DNA of 64,000 nucleotides. It comes from Streptomyces sp. NBC_00670 (lineage in GTDB: Bacteria; Actinomycetota; Actinomycetes; Streptomycetales; Streptomycetaceae). The stretch's first letter is position 1. Each line of letters begins with the position of its first letter. A program made the position numbers and the translations under genes. Positions 24,368-33,900 of the stretch are shown here, piece by piece. The stretch spans positions 2,433,501 through 2,497,500 of the forward strand of contig NZ_CP109017.1 of the NCBI RefSeq assembly GCF_036226765.1, written 5' to 3'. The notes under the pieces were generated by a model that saw only the letters and a list, made by a program, of their open reading frames with translations, had not been told where the DNA came from and did not search any database.

Positions 24368-25495
24368 TTACGCCTCCAGCAGGACCAGGTCGTCGCGGTG
24401 CACGACCTCCCGCTCGTACGCCGGTCCCAGTTCGCGCGCCAGCTCGCGGGTCGAGCGGCCGATCAGACGGGGGATCTCCTTGGCGTCGAAGTTGACGAGT
24501 CCGCGCGCCACGGCCCGGCCCGTGCCGTCGCGCAGCTCCACCGGGTCACCCGCCGTGAAGTCGCCCTCGGCGCCCGCGATGCCCGCGGGCAGCAGCGACT
24601 TGCGGCCCTCGACGACCGCGCGGACGGCCCCGTCGTCGAGGATCAGCGCCCCCTGGGGGGCGGAGGCGTGCTGGAGCCAGAGCAGCCGGTCGGCGGAGCG
24701 CTTGCCGGTGGGGTGGAAGTACGTGCCGGTGTCGCCCCCGGCCAGCGCCTCGGCGGCGTGCACCGCGCTGGTCAGGACGACGGGGATGCCGGCCGCCGCC
24801 GCGATCCGGGCCGCCTCCACCTTGGTGACCATGCCTCCCGTGCCCACGCCGGCCCGGCCCGCGCTGCCGATCTCGACGCCCTCGAGATCGGCGGGCCCCC
24901 GTACCTGCGATATCCGCGAGGTGCCGGGCCTGCCGGGGTCGCCGTCGTAGACGCCGTCCACGTCGGAGAGCAGTACCAGCAGGTCCGCGTGGACGAGGTG
25001 GGCGACGAGGGCGGCGAGCCGGTCGTTGTCGCCGAAGCGGATCTCGTCCGTGGCAACCGTGTCGTTCTCGTTGACGACCGGCAGCGCGCCCATCGCCAGG
25101 AGCTTGTCCAGCGTGCGGGAGGCGTTGCGGTGGTGGGCGCGCCTGCTGGTGTCGTCCGAGGTGAGCAGCACCTGTCCGACGCGGATCCCGTAGCGGGCGA
25201 AGGAGGCGGTGTAGCGGGCGACGAGGAGGCCCTGGCCGACGCTGGCGGCGGCCTGCTGCCGGGCCAGGTCGCGGGGGCGGCGGCGCAGACCGAGCGGGGC
25301 GAGACCGGCGGCGATGGCACCGGAGGAGACCAGCACGACCTCCTTCTCACCCCCGCCGTGGTGCTTGGCGAGCGCGTCGACCAGGGCGTCGACACGATCG
25401 GCGTCCAGGCCGCCGGCGGCGGTCGTGAGGGAGGAGGAGCCGACCTTCACGACGATCCGGCGTGCTGCGTGGACGTCCTGCCTGTGCGCTGACAC
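24368..25495 (-). CDS. proB: Glutamate 5-kinase
   Basis: 375 aa. First step of proline synthesis. RIVVKVGSSSL is the amino-acid-kinase phosphate loop; VLVSSGAIAAG, NENDTVATDEIRFGDNDRLAA and GTGGMVTKVEAA are family signatures. The C-terminal about 90 residues (GDPVELRDGTGRAVARGLVNFDAKEI) form the PUA domain found in longer ProB proteins. The GTG start has GAGAGG 5 nt upstream; in-frame ATGs further upstream lack one. Confidence 0.95.
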   Translation of the reverse strand: MSAHRQDVHAARRIVVKVGSSSLTTAAGGLDADRVDALVDALAKHHGGGEKEVVLVSSGAIAAGLAPLGLRRRPRDLARQQAAASVGQGLLVARYTASFARYGIRVGQVLLTSDDTSRRAHHRNASRTLDKLLAMGALPVVNENDTVATDEIRFGDNDRLAALVAHLVHADLLVLLSDVDGVYDGDPGRPGTSRISQVRGPADLEGVEIGSAGRAGVGTGGMVTKVEAARIAAAAGIPVVLTSAVHAAEALAGGDTGTYFHPTGKRSADRLLWLQHASAPQGALILDDGAVRAVVEGRKSLLPAGIAGAEGDFTAGDPVELRDGTGRAVARGLVNFDAKEIPRLIGRSTRELARELGPAYEREVVHRDDLVLLEA

Positions 25496-25885
25496 GTGCG
25501 CCTCTCGCTTTCCCGACATGTACGGACGATTGCCCCGAGGAGCGGTTCCTTCCCGCAACATACGGGAACGGCACGGCGGGACGCGCGGGGGTTTCGGGAG
25601 GTGGACGGGGGCCGGCAGAGGTCGGCGGGGGCGGAGCGGACGGCGGACGGGAAGGCGGACGGGAAGGTGGACGAGAAGGTGGACGAGATCACAGGACCCG
25701 CGCCCCTTATGTACTGTTCGCGGCGATAGCGGGTGGCGGAGATTGCTTGCCGGGCGTCCGAAGTCATACCGTCAGCCTCGGCTCTCCTCGATGGGGCACC
25801 CTTGTTCGGGCGCGACCGAAGGGCGGGCCGTCACCTCCCACGCTCCCCCCCCATCCGCCGTATTCCCTCCGCAGGAGCCCAGCCC
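25496..25885. other. Divergent promoter region proB / CDP-glycerol transferase gene
   Basis: 390 bp without a supported gene. It holds the 12-bp tandem array at 25642-25689 and, on the plus strand, TTATGTACTGTTC near 25707-25720, which could contain a -10. A plus-strand reading frame crosses the region, but its composition does not look protein-like. Confidence 0.5.
25642..25689. repeat. 12-bp tandem repeat, four copies
   Basis: Two copies of GGCGGACGGGAA, then GGTGGACGAGAA and GGTGGACGAGAT. The array lies about 150 bp upstream of proB and 200 bp upstream of the divergent gene, and could vary in copy number between strains. Confidence 0.8.
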
Positions 25886-27979
25886 GTGCCCTCCGCAGGC
25901 CCCGCCACCCGCCGTCTCGTGCAGGTGGCCACGCTGTGCGCGATGTTCGCGCTTTTCACGGCCCAGATCATCACCGCGCTGCTGCCCAATGTCCCGGTCC
26001 TCGTCGCCGTGAGCGCGGCCGGACTCGCCCTGGACCTGTACTACCAGTACCGCGACCCCGGCCTCCTCGCCCTCCTCGGCAAGGTCCGGTTCGACGTCAC
26101 GGTCCGCCAGCTGCTGCGCGACATGCTGATCCTGGTGGGACTGCTGCGGATCGACGACATCGCGCCCCTGCGCGAGCAGGCGCCCCTGACGGTGGCGCTG
26201 TGCGCCTTCTACGCGCTGCACTTCTGCTGCCAGGCCGTCGCCGTCCTGGTCCGCCGCACCCGCACGCTGCCGATCGTCACCCGCAACATCGACGCCTCCG
26301 CGCTGCACCTGACCAAGGCCCCGCCGCGCATCCTGGCCCGCCGCCAGGGGCACCGGCTGCTGGCCTTCTCCGTTCCCGCCACCGCCGGCCTGCTGGCCAC
26401 CGCCGCCACCGGGGACGGCCTGTGGGGCTACATCGGCGTCGGCGCCGCCCTCCTGCTGGCCGTCGGCGGCATCGCGTACCTGGGCACCTGGCTGCTCAAG
26501 GGCAAGCGCGCCAGGACCGAGCAGCAGGTCATGGAGTGGCTGGACGGCTGGCTGGCCGAGTACCGGCCCACCTTCGCGATGTACTTCTCCGGCGGGACGA
26601 CCTCGGCGTACCAGGCCAACATGTGGCTCTCCACGCTCTCCCAGCTCGACGGCCGGCCGCTGATCGTGCTGCGCGAGCGGTTCATGGTGCAGAAGATCGA
26701 GGCCACGGACGTGCCGGTGATCTGCTTCCCGAAGGTCTCCACGATGTTCTCGCTGGAGAACTCGACGCTGAAGATGATGCTGCACCCCGCCAACGCGGCG
26801 AAGACCTCCCAGGTGCTGCGCATCCCCACGATCAAGCACGCCTTCATCAACCACGGCGAGAGCGACAAGCTCTCCTCCTGCAACCCGTACGCCAAGGCCT
26901 ACGACGAGGTGTGGGTCGCCGGCCCCGCCGCCCGCGAGCGGTACGCGCTGGCCGAGGTCGGCGTCGAGGACAAGGACATCGTGGAGGTCGGCCGGCCGCA
27001 GCTCGCGCCGATCCGCCCGTACTCCGGCGCCCCGACGGGCACGTACACCACCGTGCTGTACGCCCCCACCTGGGAGGGCTGGGACGGCAACCCCGGCAAC
27101 ACCTCCGTGGTGCTGGCCGGCGAGAACATCGTCCGCAAGCTCCTCGCCGACGACGGCGTACGACTGCTCTACAAGCCGCACCCGATGACCGGTTCCGTCG
27201 ACCCGCGCGCGGGCCGCGCCAACGAGCGCATCAAGGCGATGATCGCGGAAGCGAACGCCAAGCGGTCGGGGGCCCGGCCGGGTCCCGAGGTCGCCGCCGA
27301 GCTGGCCCGCCGGACGGCCGAGCTGGACCGGCTCACCTCCACGGACTTCCGTACGAGCGCGGACGAGATGGAGCGGATGCTGCTCCAGGGCCGGCCCGAC
27401 GGGCAGCGCGAGGCGCGGATCGCCGAGGCGACGGCGGCCTGGGAGAAGGCCTACTGGGCCTCCTTCCCGGAGTGGGAGCACCAGATCATCACCGACGCGC
27501 GGCCGGGCATCTTCGCCTGCTTCAACCAGGCGGACCTGCTCGTCAGCGACGTGTCGTCGGTGGTGTCGGACTGGCTCTCCAGCGAGAAGCCGTACGCGGT
27601 CGCGAACACCTCGGGGCTGTCGGAGGAGGCGTTCCGGGAGGCGTTCCCGACGGTGTCCGCGGGTGTGGTGCTCACGCCCAAGGCGGGCGGGGTGAAGGGG
27701 CTGCTGGAGTCGGTGCGGCACCCGGAGAAGGACGCGTTCACGGCTGCGCGGGCGGAGCTGAAGGTGCAGCTCCTCGGGCCCTCGGAGCCGCCGTCGCTGG
27801 TCCGCTTCAACGAGGCGGTGCGGGCGTTGTGCGACCGCGCCGACGAGCGGCGGGTGCGCATGGAGTCCCGCATGGCCTCCGACATCCCCGCGCCCCGCGG
27901 CGCCGCCGAGGAGGCCCCGGAAGAACTGGCCATCGAGGCAGACGCGACCCCGGGCACGGAGGACTCCGTCACCGCCTGA
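25886..27979 (+). CDS. Membrane-anchored CDP-glycerol glycerophosphotransferase-like protein
   Basis: 697 aa. The first about 210 residues contain four or five hydrophobic helices. The rest resembles the TagB/TagF glycerophosphotransferase domain: INHGESDKLSSCNPYAKAYDEVWVAGPAARERY, YAPTWEGWDGNPGNTS, LLYKPHPMTGS and LLVSDVSSVVSDWLSSEKPYAV correspond to its conserved blocks. Such enzymes extend glycerol- or polyol-phosphate wall polymers at the inner membrane face. Together with the nearby LCP protein, this suggests teichoic-acid-type polymer assembly. The GTG start has GCAGGAG upstream. It is monocistronic, and the donor substrate is not determined. Confidence 0.85.
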   Translation: MPSAGPATRRLVQVATLCAMFALFTAQIITALLPNVPVLVAVSAAGLALDLYYQYRDPGLLALLGKVRFDVTVRQLLRDMLILVGLLRIDDIAPLREQAPLTVALCAFYALHFCCQAVAVLVRRTRTLPIVTRNIDASALHLTKAPPRILARRQGHRLLAFSVPATAGLLATAATGDGLWGYIGVGAALLLAVGGIAYLGTWLLKGKRARTEQQVMEWLDGWLAEYRPTFAMYFSGGTTSAYQANMWLSTLSQLDGRPLIVLRERFMVQKIEATDVPVICFPKVSTMFSLENSTLKMMLHPANAAKTSQVLRIPTIKHAFINHGESDKLSSCNPYAKAYDEVWVAGPAARERYALAEVGVEDKDIVEVGRPQLAPIRPYSGAPTGTYTTVLYAPTWEGWDGNPGNTSVVLAGENIVRKLLADDGVRLLYKPHPMTGSVDPRAGRANERIKAMIAEANAKRSGARPGPEVAAELARRTAELDRLTSTDFRTSADEMERMLLQGRPDGQREARIAEATAAWEKAYWASFPEWEHQIITDARPGIFACFNQADLLVSDVSSVVSDWLSSEKPYAVANTSGLSEEAFREAFPTVSAGVVLTPKAGGVKGLLESVRHPEKDAFTAARAELKVQLLGPSEPPSLVRFNEAVRALCDRADERRVRMESRMASDIPAPRGAAEEAPEELAIEADATPGTEDSVTA

Positions 27980-28543
27980 CAGCACCCCCGAACGGGGGCG
28001 TGCGTTCAGCGCCCCCGCCCCGGGAGGGCGCCCCGTCAGAGGCGCGGGCCTGTGCTGCCTGCGCGGCTCCGCCACGGAGGGGCGCCCCATCAGGGGCACG
28101 GGGCTGTGTCTTTTGCGCGGCTCCGCCGCAGGGGCGCGAGCAATGCACCCCCCCCGCCCCGCAAGGGGCACGGGGCTGTGTCTTCTGCGCGGCTCCGCCG
28201 CAGGGGCGCGAGCAATACACCCCCGCCCCGCAAGGGGCGCGGGGAACTGCGCGACCAGCCCCAGCGCACCCGCACCCGCCGCAGTACCCACCACCCCCCG
28301 AGCTCTCGGGCGCTCCGCGCCCCCGGGGTCGAAGGGGCGGAGCCCCTGGGGGATGGTGGGGGGACCCCCATCGCCCCAGCGGCACGACTGCCCGCAGCCG
28401 GGCGCGCCCGCAGCGAGGTGCGGCACGACGTCCGCAGCGGGGTGCGGCACGGTGCGCCCGCCGGCGGGCCGTAAGCCGGGCGAGCCGCCGACAGGCAGCG
28501 GCGGCCCCGCCCGGGCGCCCGCCGCGCACGCCCCGGCGGCCGG
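27980..28543. repeat. Intergenic repeat cluster between convergent genes
   Basis: 564 bp without a gene. It contains two-and-a-half copies of a 72-bp unit (GGGGCACGGGGCTGTGTC starts at 28093 and 28165; a degenerate copy precedes), each with TGCGCGGCTCCGCC. The set ends in the core GGGGCGCGGGGAACTGCGCG (28233-28254, inverse orientation to copies A, B, D and F). The rest is hairpin-rich GC sequence, including GGGGTCGAAGGGGCGGAGCC. Confidence 0.8.
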
Positions 28544-29989
28544 TTAGAACGGTTCGAAGTCGTCGTACTCGCGGAGCGACTCGTCCCGCTCCGCCTCCCG
28601 GTCACGGCGCCGCTGCGCCGCCGGCCGCGGCGCCTCGAACCGGTGGTCCTCGCCACGCCGGCCGAGCATCTCCGCCCCCGCCATCACCGTCGGCTCCCAG
28701 TCGAAGACGACCGCGTTGTCCTCCGGCCCGATCGCGACGCCGTCGCCCGTGCGGGCGCCGGCCTTCATCAGGGCCTCTTCCACCCCGAGCCGGTTCAGCC
28801 GGTCGGCGAGGTAGCCGACCGCCTCGTCGTTGTTGAAGTCGGTCTGCCGCACCCACCGCTCGGGCTTCTCGCCCCGCACCCGGAACAGCGGCTCGCCCTC
28901 GGACTCCTCCTGGGTGACCGTGAAGCCGGAGTCGTCGACCGCCTTGGGCCGGATGACGATACGGGTCGCCTCCTCCTTCGGCCGGGCCGCCCGCGCCCGC
29001 GCGACGAGCTCCGCCAGCGCGAAGGACAGCTCCCGCAGCCCCGTGTGGGCGACCGCGGACACCTCGAAGACGCGGTAACCCCGCTCCTCCAGGTCCGGCC
29101 GCACCATCTCCGCGAGGTCCTTGCCGTCGGGCACGTCGATCTTGTTGAGGACGACGATCCGCGGCCGGTCGTCCAGACCGCCGTACTGACGCAGCTCCGC
29201 CTCGATGACGTCGAGGTCGGAGAGCGGGTCGCGCTCGGACTCCAGCGTCGCGGTGTCCAGGACGTGCACGAGCACGCTGCACCGCTCCACGTGGCGCAGG
29301 AACTCCAGGCCCAGCCCCTTGCCCTGGCTGGCGCCCGGGATGAGCCCGGGCACATCCGCGACGGTGTAGACGGTGGAGCCCGCCGTCACCACGCCCAGGT
29401 TCGGGACGAGCGTCGTGAACGGGTAGTCGGCGATCTTCGGCTTCGCCGCGCTCAGCACGGAGATCAGCGAGGACTTGCCGGCGCTCGGGTAGCCGACCAG
29501 CGCCACGTCGGCGACGGTCTTGAGCTCCAGCACGATGTCCTGGAGGTCGCCCGGCACGCCGAGCAGCGCGAAGCCGGGGGCCTTGCGCCGCGCGGAGGCG
29601 AGCGCCGCGTTGCCGAGGCCGCCGCGGCCGCCCTGGGCGGCGACGTAGGACGTGCCGTGGCCGACGAGGTCGGCAAGGACGTTGCCCGCCCGGTCGAGCA
29701 CCACGGTGCCGTCGGGGACCGGCAGGACGAGGTCCTGGCCGTCCTTGCCGGAGCGGTTGCCGCCCTCGCCGGGCTTGCCGCCCGTGGCCTTGCGGTGCGG
29801 CGAGTGGTGGTAGTCGAGCAGCGTGGTCACGGACTGGTCGACGGTGAGGATCACATCGCCGCCCCGGCCGCCGTTGCCGCCGTCCGGGCCGCCGAGCGGC
29901 TTGAACTTCTCACGGTGGACGGAGGCACAGCCGTGGCCTCCGTTACCCGCGGCGACGTGCAGCTCGACGCGGTCCACGAAGGTGGTCAT
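28544..29989 (-). CDS. obg: Obg GTPase
   Basis: 481 aa. Obg binds the 50S subunit and links GTP level to growth; in Streptomyces it affects aerial mycelium formation. An N-terminal glycine-rich Obg fold ([31 protein letters not shown]) is followed by a G domain with [12 protein letters not shown] (P-loop), [16 protein letters not shown] (G3 and switch) and NKIDVPD (G4). A C-terminal OCT domain ([25 protein letters not shown]) ends in a basic tail. It lies downstream of rplU-rpmA, the widely conserved order. GAGG precedes the ATG. Confidence 0.97.
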   Translation of the reverse strand: MTTFVDRVELHVAAGNGGHGCASVHREKFKPLGGPDGGNGGRGGDVILTVDQSVTTLLDYHHSPHRKATGGKPGEGGNRSGKDGQDLVLPVPDGTVVLDRAGNVLADLVGHGTSYVAAQGGRGGLGNAALASARRKAPGFALLGVPGDLQDIVLELKTVADVALVGYPSAGKSSLISVLSAAKPKIADYPFTTLVPNLGVVTAGSTVYTVADVPGLIPGASQGKGLGLEFLRHVERCSVLVHVLDTATLESERDPLSDLDVIEAELRQYGGLDDRPRIVVLNKIDVPDGKDLAEMVRPDLEERGYRVFEVSAVAHTGLRELSFALAELVARARAARPKEEATRIVIRPKAVDDSGFTVTQEESEGEPLFRVRGEKPERWVRQTDFNNDEAVGYLADRLNRLGVEEALMKAGARTGDGVAIGPEDNAVVFDWEPTVMAGAEMLGRRGEDHRFEAPRPAAQRRRDREAERDESLREYDDFEPF

Positions 29990-30045
29990 GGGATGTGCCT
30001 CCAGTTACTGCCTACTGCGGGAATGTCTTCTGGGTAACACGCGAA

Positions 30046-30084
30046 AGGCGGACCCGCTTCCCCTCGGGGAAGTGAGGCCCGCCT
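30046..30084 (-). terminator. Hairpin between rpmA and obg
   Basis: Long imperfect arms (AGGCGGACCCGCTTCCCC / GGGGAAGTGAGGCCCGCCT) around a 2-nt centre, with a short T-run on the minus strand. It probably lowers read-through from the ribosomal-protein genes into obg. Confidence 0.6.
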
Positions 30085-30100
30085 CGCGAGAGTGTCCGGG

Positions 30101-30355
30101 TCAGCCGACCGGGACGATGTTCACGACCTTGCGGCCACGGCTGGTGCCGAACTCCACCGCACCGGCCTGGAGCGCGAACAGCGTGTCGTCGCCGCCGCGG
30201 CCGACGCCGCTGCCCGGGTGGAAGTGGGTGCCGCGCTGGCGGACGATGATCTCACCGGCGTTCACGACCTGACCGCCGAAGCGCTTCACGCCGAGCCGCT
30301 GGGCGTTGGAGTCGCGACCGTTCCGGGTGGACGATGCGCCCTTCTTGTGTGCCAT
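30101..30355 (-). CDS. rpmA: 50S ribosomal protein L27
   Basis: 84 aa, normal length. [29 protein letters not shown] is the canonical N-terminus that reaches the peptidyl-transferase centre; there is no Firmicutes-type cleavable leader. It lies 14 bp downstream of rplU. Confidence 0.98.
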   Translation of the reverse strand: MAHKKGASSTRNGRDSNAQRLGVKRFGGQVVNAGEIIVRQRGTHFHPGSGVGRGGDDTLFALQAGAVEFGTSRGRKVVNIVPVG

Positions 30356-30369
30356 CTGTTCTCAGTCCC

Positions 30370-30690
30370 TTACTTCGCAGCCGCGGGGATCTCAGTGACC
30401 TTGATCGCCGTGTACTGCTGGCGGTGGCCCTGACGACGGCGGTAGCCGGTCTTGTTCTTGTAGCGCAGAATGTCGATCTTCTGGCCCTTGTGGTGGTCCA
30501 CGACCTCGGCCTGGACCTTGATGCCGGCCAGCACCCACGGGTCGCTGGTCACGGAGTCGCCGTCGACGACGAGCAGGGTCGAGAGCTCGACCGTGTCGCC
30601 CACCTTGGCGGTGGAAATCTTGTCAACCTCGACGATGTCGCCGACAGCAACCTTGTGCTGGCGACCACCGCTGCGCACGATGGCGTACAC
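30370..30690 (-). CDS. rplU: 50S ribosomal protein L21
   Basis: 106 aa. It begins with [27 protein letters not shown] is the conserved N-terminus, and the end [20 protein letters not shown] is also typical. Upstream in-frame codons do not fit the family. Probably co-transcribed with rpmA. Confidence 0.98.
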   Translation of the reverse strand: MYAIVRSGGRQHKVAVGDIVEVDKISTAKVGDTVELSTLLVVDGDSVTSDPWVLAGIKVQAEVVDHHKGQKIDILRYKNKTGYRRRQGHRQQYTAIKVTEIPAAAK

Positions 30691-30888
30691 GCGGATCTCA
30701 CTCTCTACGCTCGGGAACGGCACCCCCGCAGTCCAGCCGCCCGACAACACGGGCCGCCTCTCCGGCACACGCAGTGCCCCGGAGGAAGAGGTTTACGGGG
30801 ATGTGGCGCGTCACTCGACACGCCGACGGTCAAGGTTACGGGCAGCCCCCGACAGGGTCAAACCGAGCCGTCAGGGGGCCCGCACGCA

Positions 30889-30921
30889 GGTGGCCCACCC
30901 GCGAGGTGCGGGTGGGCCACC
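30889..30921 (-). terminator. Terminator after rne
   Basis: Perfect 14-bp arms (GGTGGCCCACCCGC and its complement), 5-nt loop, 24 bp beyond the rne stop. No U-run, as is usual in Streptomyces. Confidence 0.8.
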
Positions 30922-30944
30922 GTCGTTGCGTACCGGCGCGTGCG

Positions 30945-33900
30945 TCAGTCGTCCGTGGACGCCGACACCGTCGGCTGCCCCGGCTCCGTCGCCGCCGCCG
31001 TCTTCTTCGCCGTCGACTTCTTGGCCGCCGCCTTCTTCGTCGTCGTCTTCTTGGCGGCGGTCTTCTTCGCGGCGGTCTTCTTGGCCGTCGTCTTCTTCGT
31101 CGCGGCCTTCTTCGCCGTGGCCTTCTTGGCGGTCTTGCGGGCCGCCTTCTTGGCCGGGGCCTCCTCCGCCGCCCCGGCCTCCTCCGCCGGGGCCTCCGCG
31201 GACGGGACGACCACGACGGCCGCGTCCTCGGACGAGGTCGGCGCGGTGGCCTTGCGGACGGCACGGCGGCGCGGACGGGCCGGGGCCGCGCTCTCGGCGG
31301 CCGGCTCCGCCGCCGGCTGCTCCGGCTCGGGCGCCTCGGCCGGCGCGGGGGCGGCCACCGGCTCGGTGACCGTCACCACGGCCTCCTCGGGCGCGGACGC
31401 GGGCGCCGACACCTTGCGGACGGCCCGGCGGCGCGTACGGCCCTTGGGGGCGGCCGGCTCGACGGCCTCGGCGGCCTCGGCGGCCTCGACCACCGGGTCC
31501 TCCGCGGCAGCCGGCTCGGCGTGCGCGGCCTCGGCCGGCTCCGGGCGGACCGGACGCGCGGCCTCTTCCTCGACGGTCACGTCCTGCGCCGTCGGCGCCT
31601 CGGGCTCGGCGACGGCCCGCTTCGGCGCGCCCGCCGGGGCGGACGCCCGCCGGGTCGCCCGGCGCCGCGAACGGCCCCGGGTGGCCGCGGCCTCCGCCTC
31701 GGCGACGCTGCTGTACAGCTCCTCGTCGGGCGTGAACTCGGGCACCTCGGTCGCGGCGGCCGGCCGCTGCTCGGTCACCGGCTCGGGCGCGCTCTCCTCG
31801 ACCGCGGTCTCCGCCGCCGTCTGCGTGCCGTGCTCGTGCGTCTCGTGCTCGTGGGCCTGGTCGGCCCCGCCGCGGCCGCGCTTGCGGCGCTTGCCGCCGC
31901 CACCGCCGCCGGACGTGCCCGGCTGGTCCAGGTGCACGATGACACCGCGCCCGTTGCAGTGCACGCAGGTCTCGGAGAACGACTCCAGCAGACCCTGGCC
32001 GACCCGCTTGCGGGTCATCTGCACCAGGCCGAGCGAGGTCACCTCGGCCACCTGGTGCTTCGTACGGTCCCGGCCCAGGCACTCCAGCAGGCGCCGCAGC
32101 ACCAGGTCCCGGTTGGACTCCAGCACCATGTCGATGAAGTCGACGACGATGATGCCGCCGAGGTCGCGCAGCCGCAGCTGGCGCACGATCTCCTCGGCCG
32201 CCTCCAGGTTGTTCCTGGTGACGGTCTCCTCGAGGTTGCCGCCCTGACCGGTGAACTTGCCGGTGTTGACGTCGATGACGACCATCGCCTCGGTCCGGTC
32301 GATCACCAGCGAACCGCCGCTGGGCAGCCAGACCTTGCGGTCCAGCGCCTTGGCGAGCTGCTCGTCGATCCGGTACGTGGCGAAGACGTCGGTCTCGCTC
32401 GTCCACCGCGACAGGCGCGGCGCGAGGTCCGGGGCGACGTGGGAGACGTAGCCGTGGATCGTCTCCCAGGCCTCGTCGCCGCTGACGACGACCTTGGAGA
32501 AGTCCTCGTTGAAGATGTCCCGCACGACCCGGACGGTCATGTCCGGCTCGCCGTACAGCAGCGTCGGGGCACTGCCGCCGTTCCTGGACTTCTTCTTGAT
32601 CTCCTCCCACTGCGCCTGGAGCCGCTCGACGTCGCGGCGCAGCTCGTCCTCGCTGGCGCCCTCGGCGGCGGTGCGCACGATGACGCCCGCGTCCTCGGGG
32701 ACGACCTTCTTGAGGATGCTCTTCAGCCGGGCCCGCTCGGTGTCGGGCAGCTTGCGGCTGATGCCGGTCATCGAGCCCTCGGGCACGTAGACCAGGTAGC
32801 GGCCGGGCAGCGAGACCTGGCTGGTGAGGCGGGCGCCCTTGTGGCCGATCGGGTCCTTGGTGACCTGGACCAGGACGGACTGCCCGGACTTCAGCGCGGA
32901 CTCGATGCGGCGCGGGCCGCCCGACATGCCGAGCGCCTCGAAGTTGACCTCACCGGCGTAGAGCACGGCGTTGCGGCCCTTGCCGATGTCGATGAAGGCG
33001 GCCTCCATCGACGGCAGCACGTTCTGCACCTTGCCGAGGTAGACGTTGCCGACGTACGAGACGGCCTGTTCCTTGTTGACGTAGTGCTCGACGAGCACGT
33101 TGTCCTCGAGGACGCCGATCTGCGTGCGCTCGCCGCTCTGCCGGACCACCATCACGCGCTCGACGGCCTCGCGGCGGGCCAGGAACTCGGCCTCGGTGAT
33201 GATCGGGACGCGCCGGCGGCCCTGCTCGCGGCCCTCGCGGCGGCGCTGCTTCTTGGCCTCGAGGCGCGTGGAGCCCTTGATGGACTGCACCTCGTCGACG
33301 GGCTCGCTCGCCTTGCGGGGCTCGCGGACCTTGACGACCGTGCGCTCGGGGTCGTCGGCGGACGACTCGCCCTCGCCGGCGCCGTCGCCCGCGCGGCGGC
33401 GCCGGCGGCGGCGACGGCGGGTGCCGCTGGAGCTGCCGCCCTGGTCGCCGCGGGAGTCGTCCTCGGCGTCCTCGGCGTCCTCGGTGGTCTGCTCGGCGGT
33501 GTCCTCGGCGTCCTGCGCGGCCTGCGCCGCGGCGACGTCCTCGGCGTCGTCCCCGTCGCCCGCGTCGCCGTCGGCGGCCTCGCCCCGGCGGCGACGGCGG
33601 CCACCGCGGCGGCGGCGCCGGCGGGAACCGGTCTCCTCGTTGTCGTCGCCGTCGCCGTCGTCGGCGTCGGCGTCGATGTCGGTGGCGGTGGCGTCCTCGG
33701 CCGCCTCCGGCTCGTCCTCGGGCTCCTCCGCCTTCTCGGCGGGCTGCGCGGCGACCGGCGCCTCGTCGCCGTCCGCACCGCCACGGCGGCGACGGCGGCG
33801 GCGCGAACCGCCGGTCTCCTCCTCGGCGACGGGCTCGGCCGGCCGCTCGGTCCGCTCGGGCTGTTCCTGCTGCTCCTGCCGGGCCTCGGCGGCCGCGGCG

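Noticed and set aside
30691..30888. Autoregulatory L21 leader RNA upstream of rplU
   Set aside because: I could not find a convincing conserved fold by eye; not annotated.
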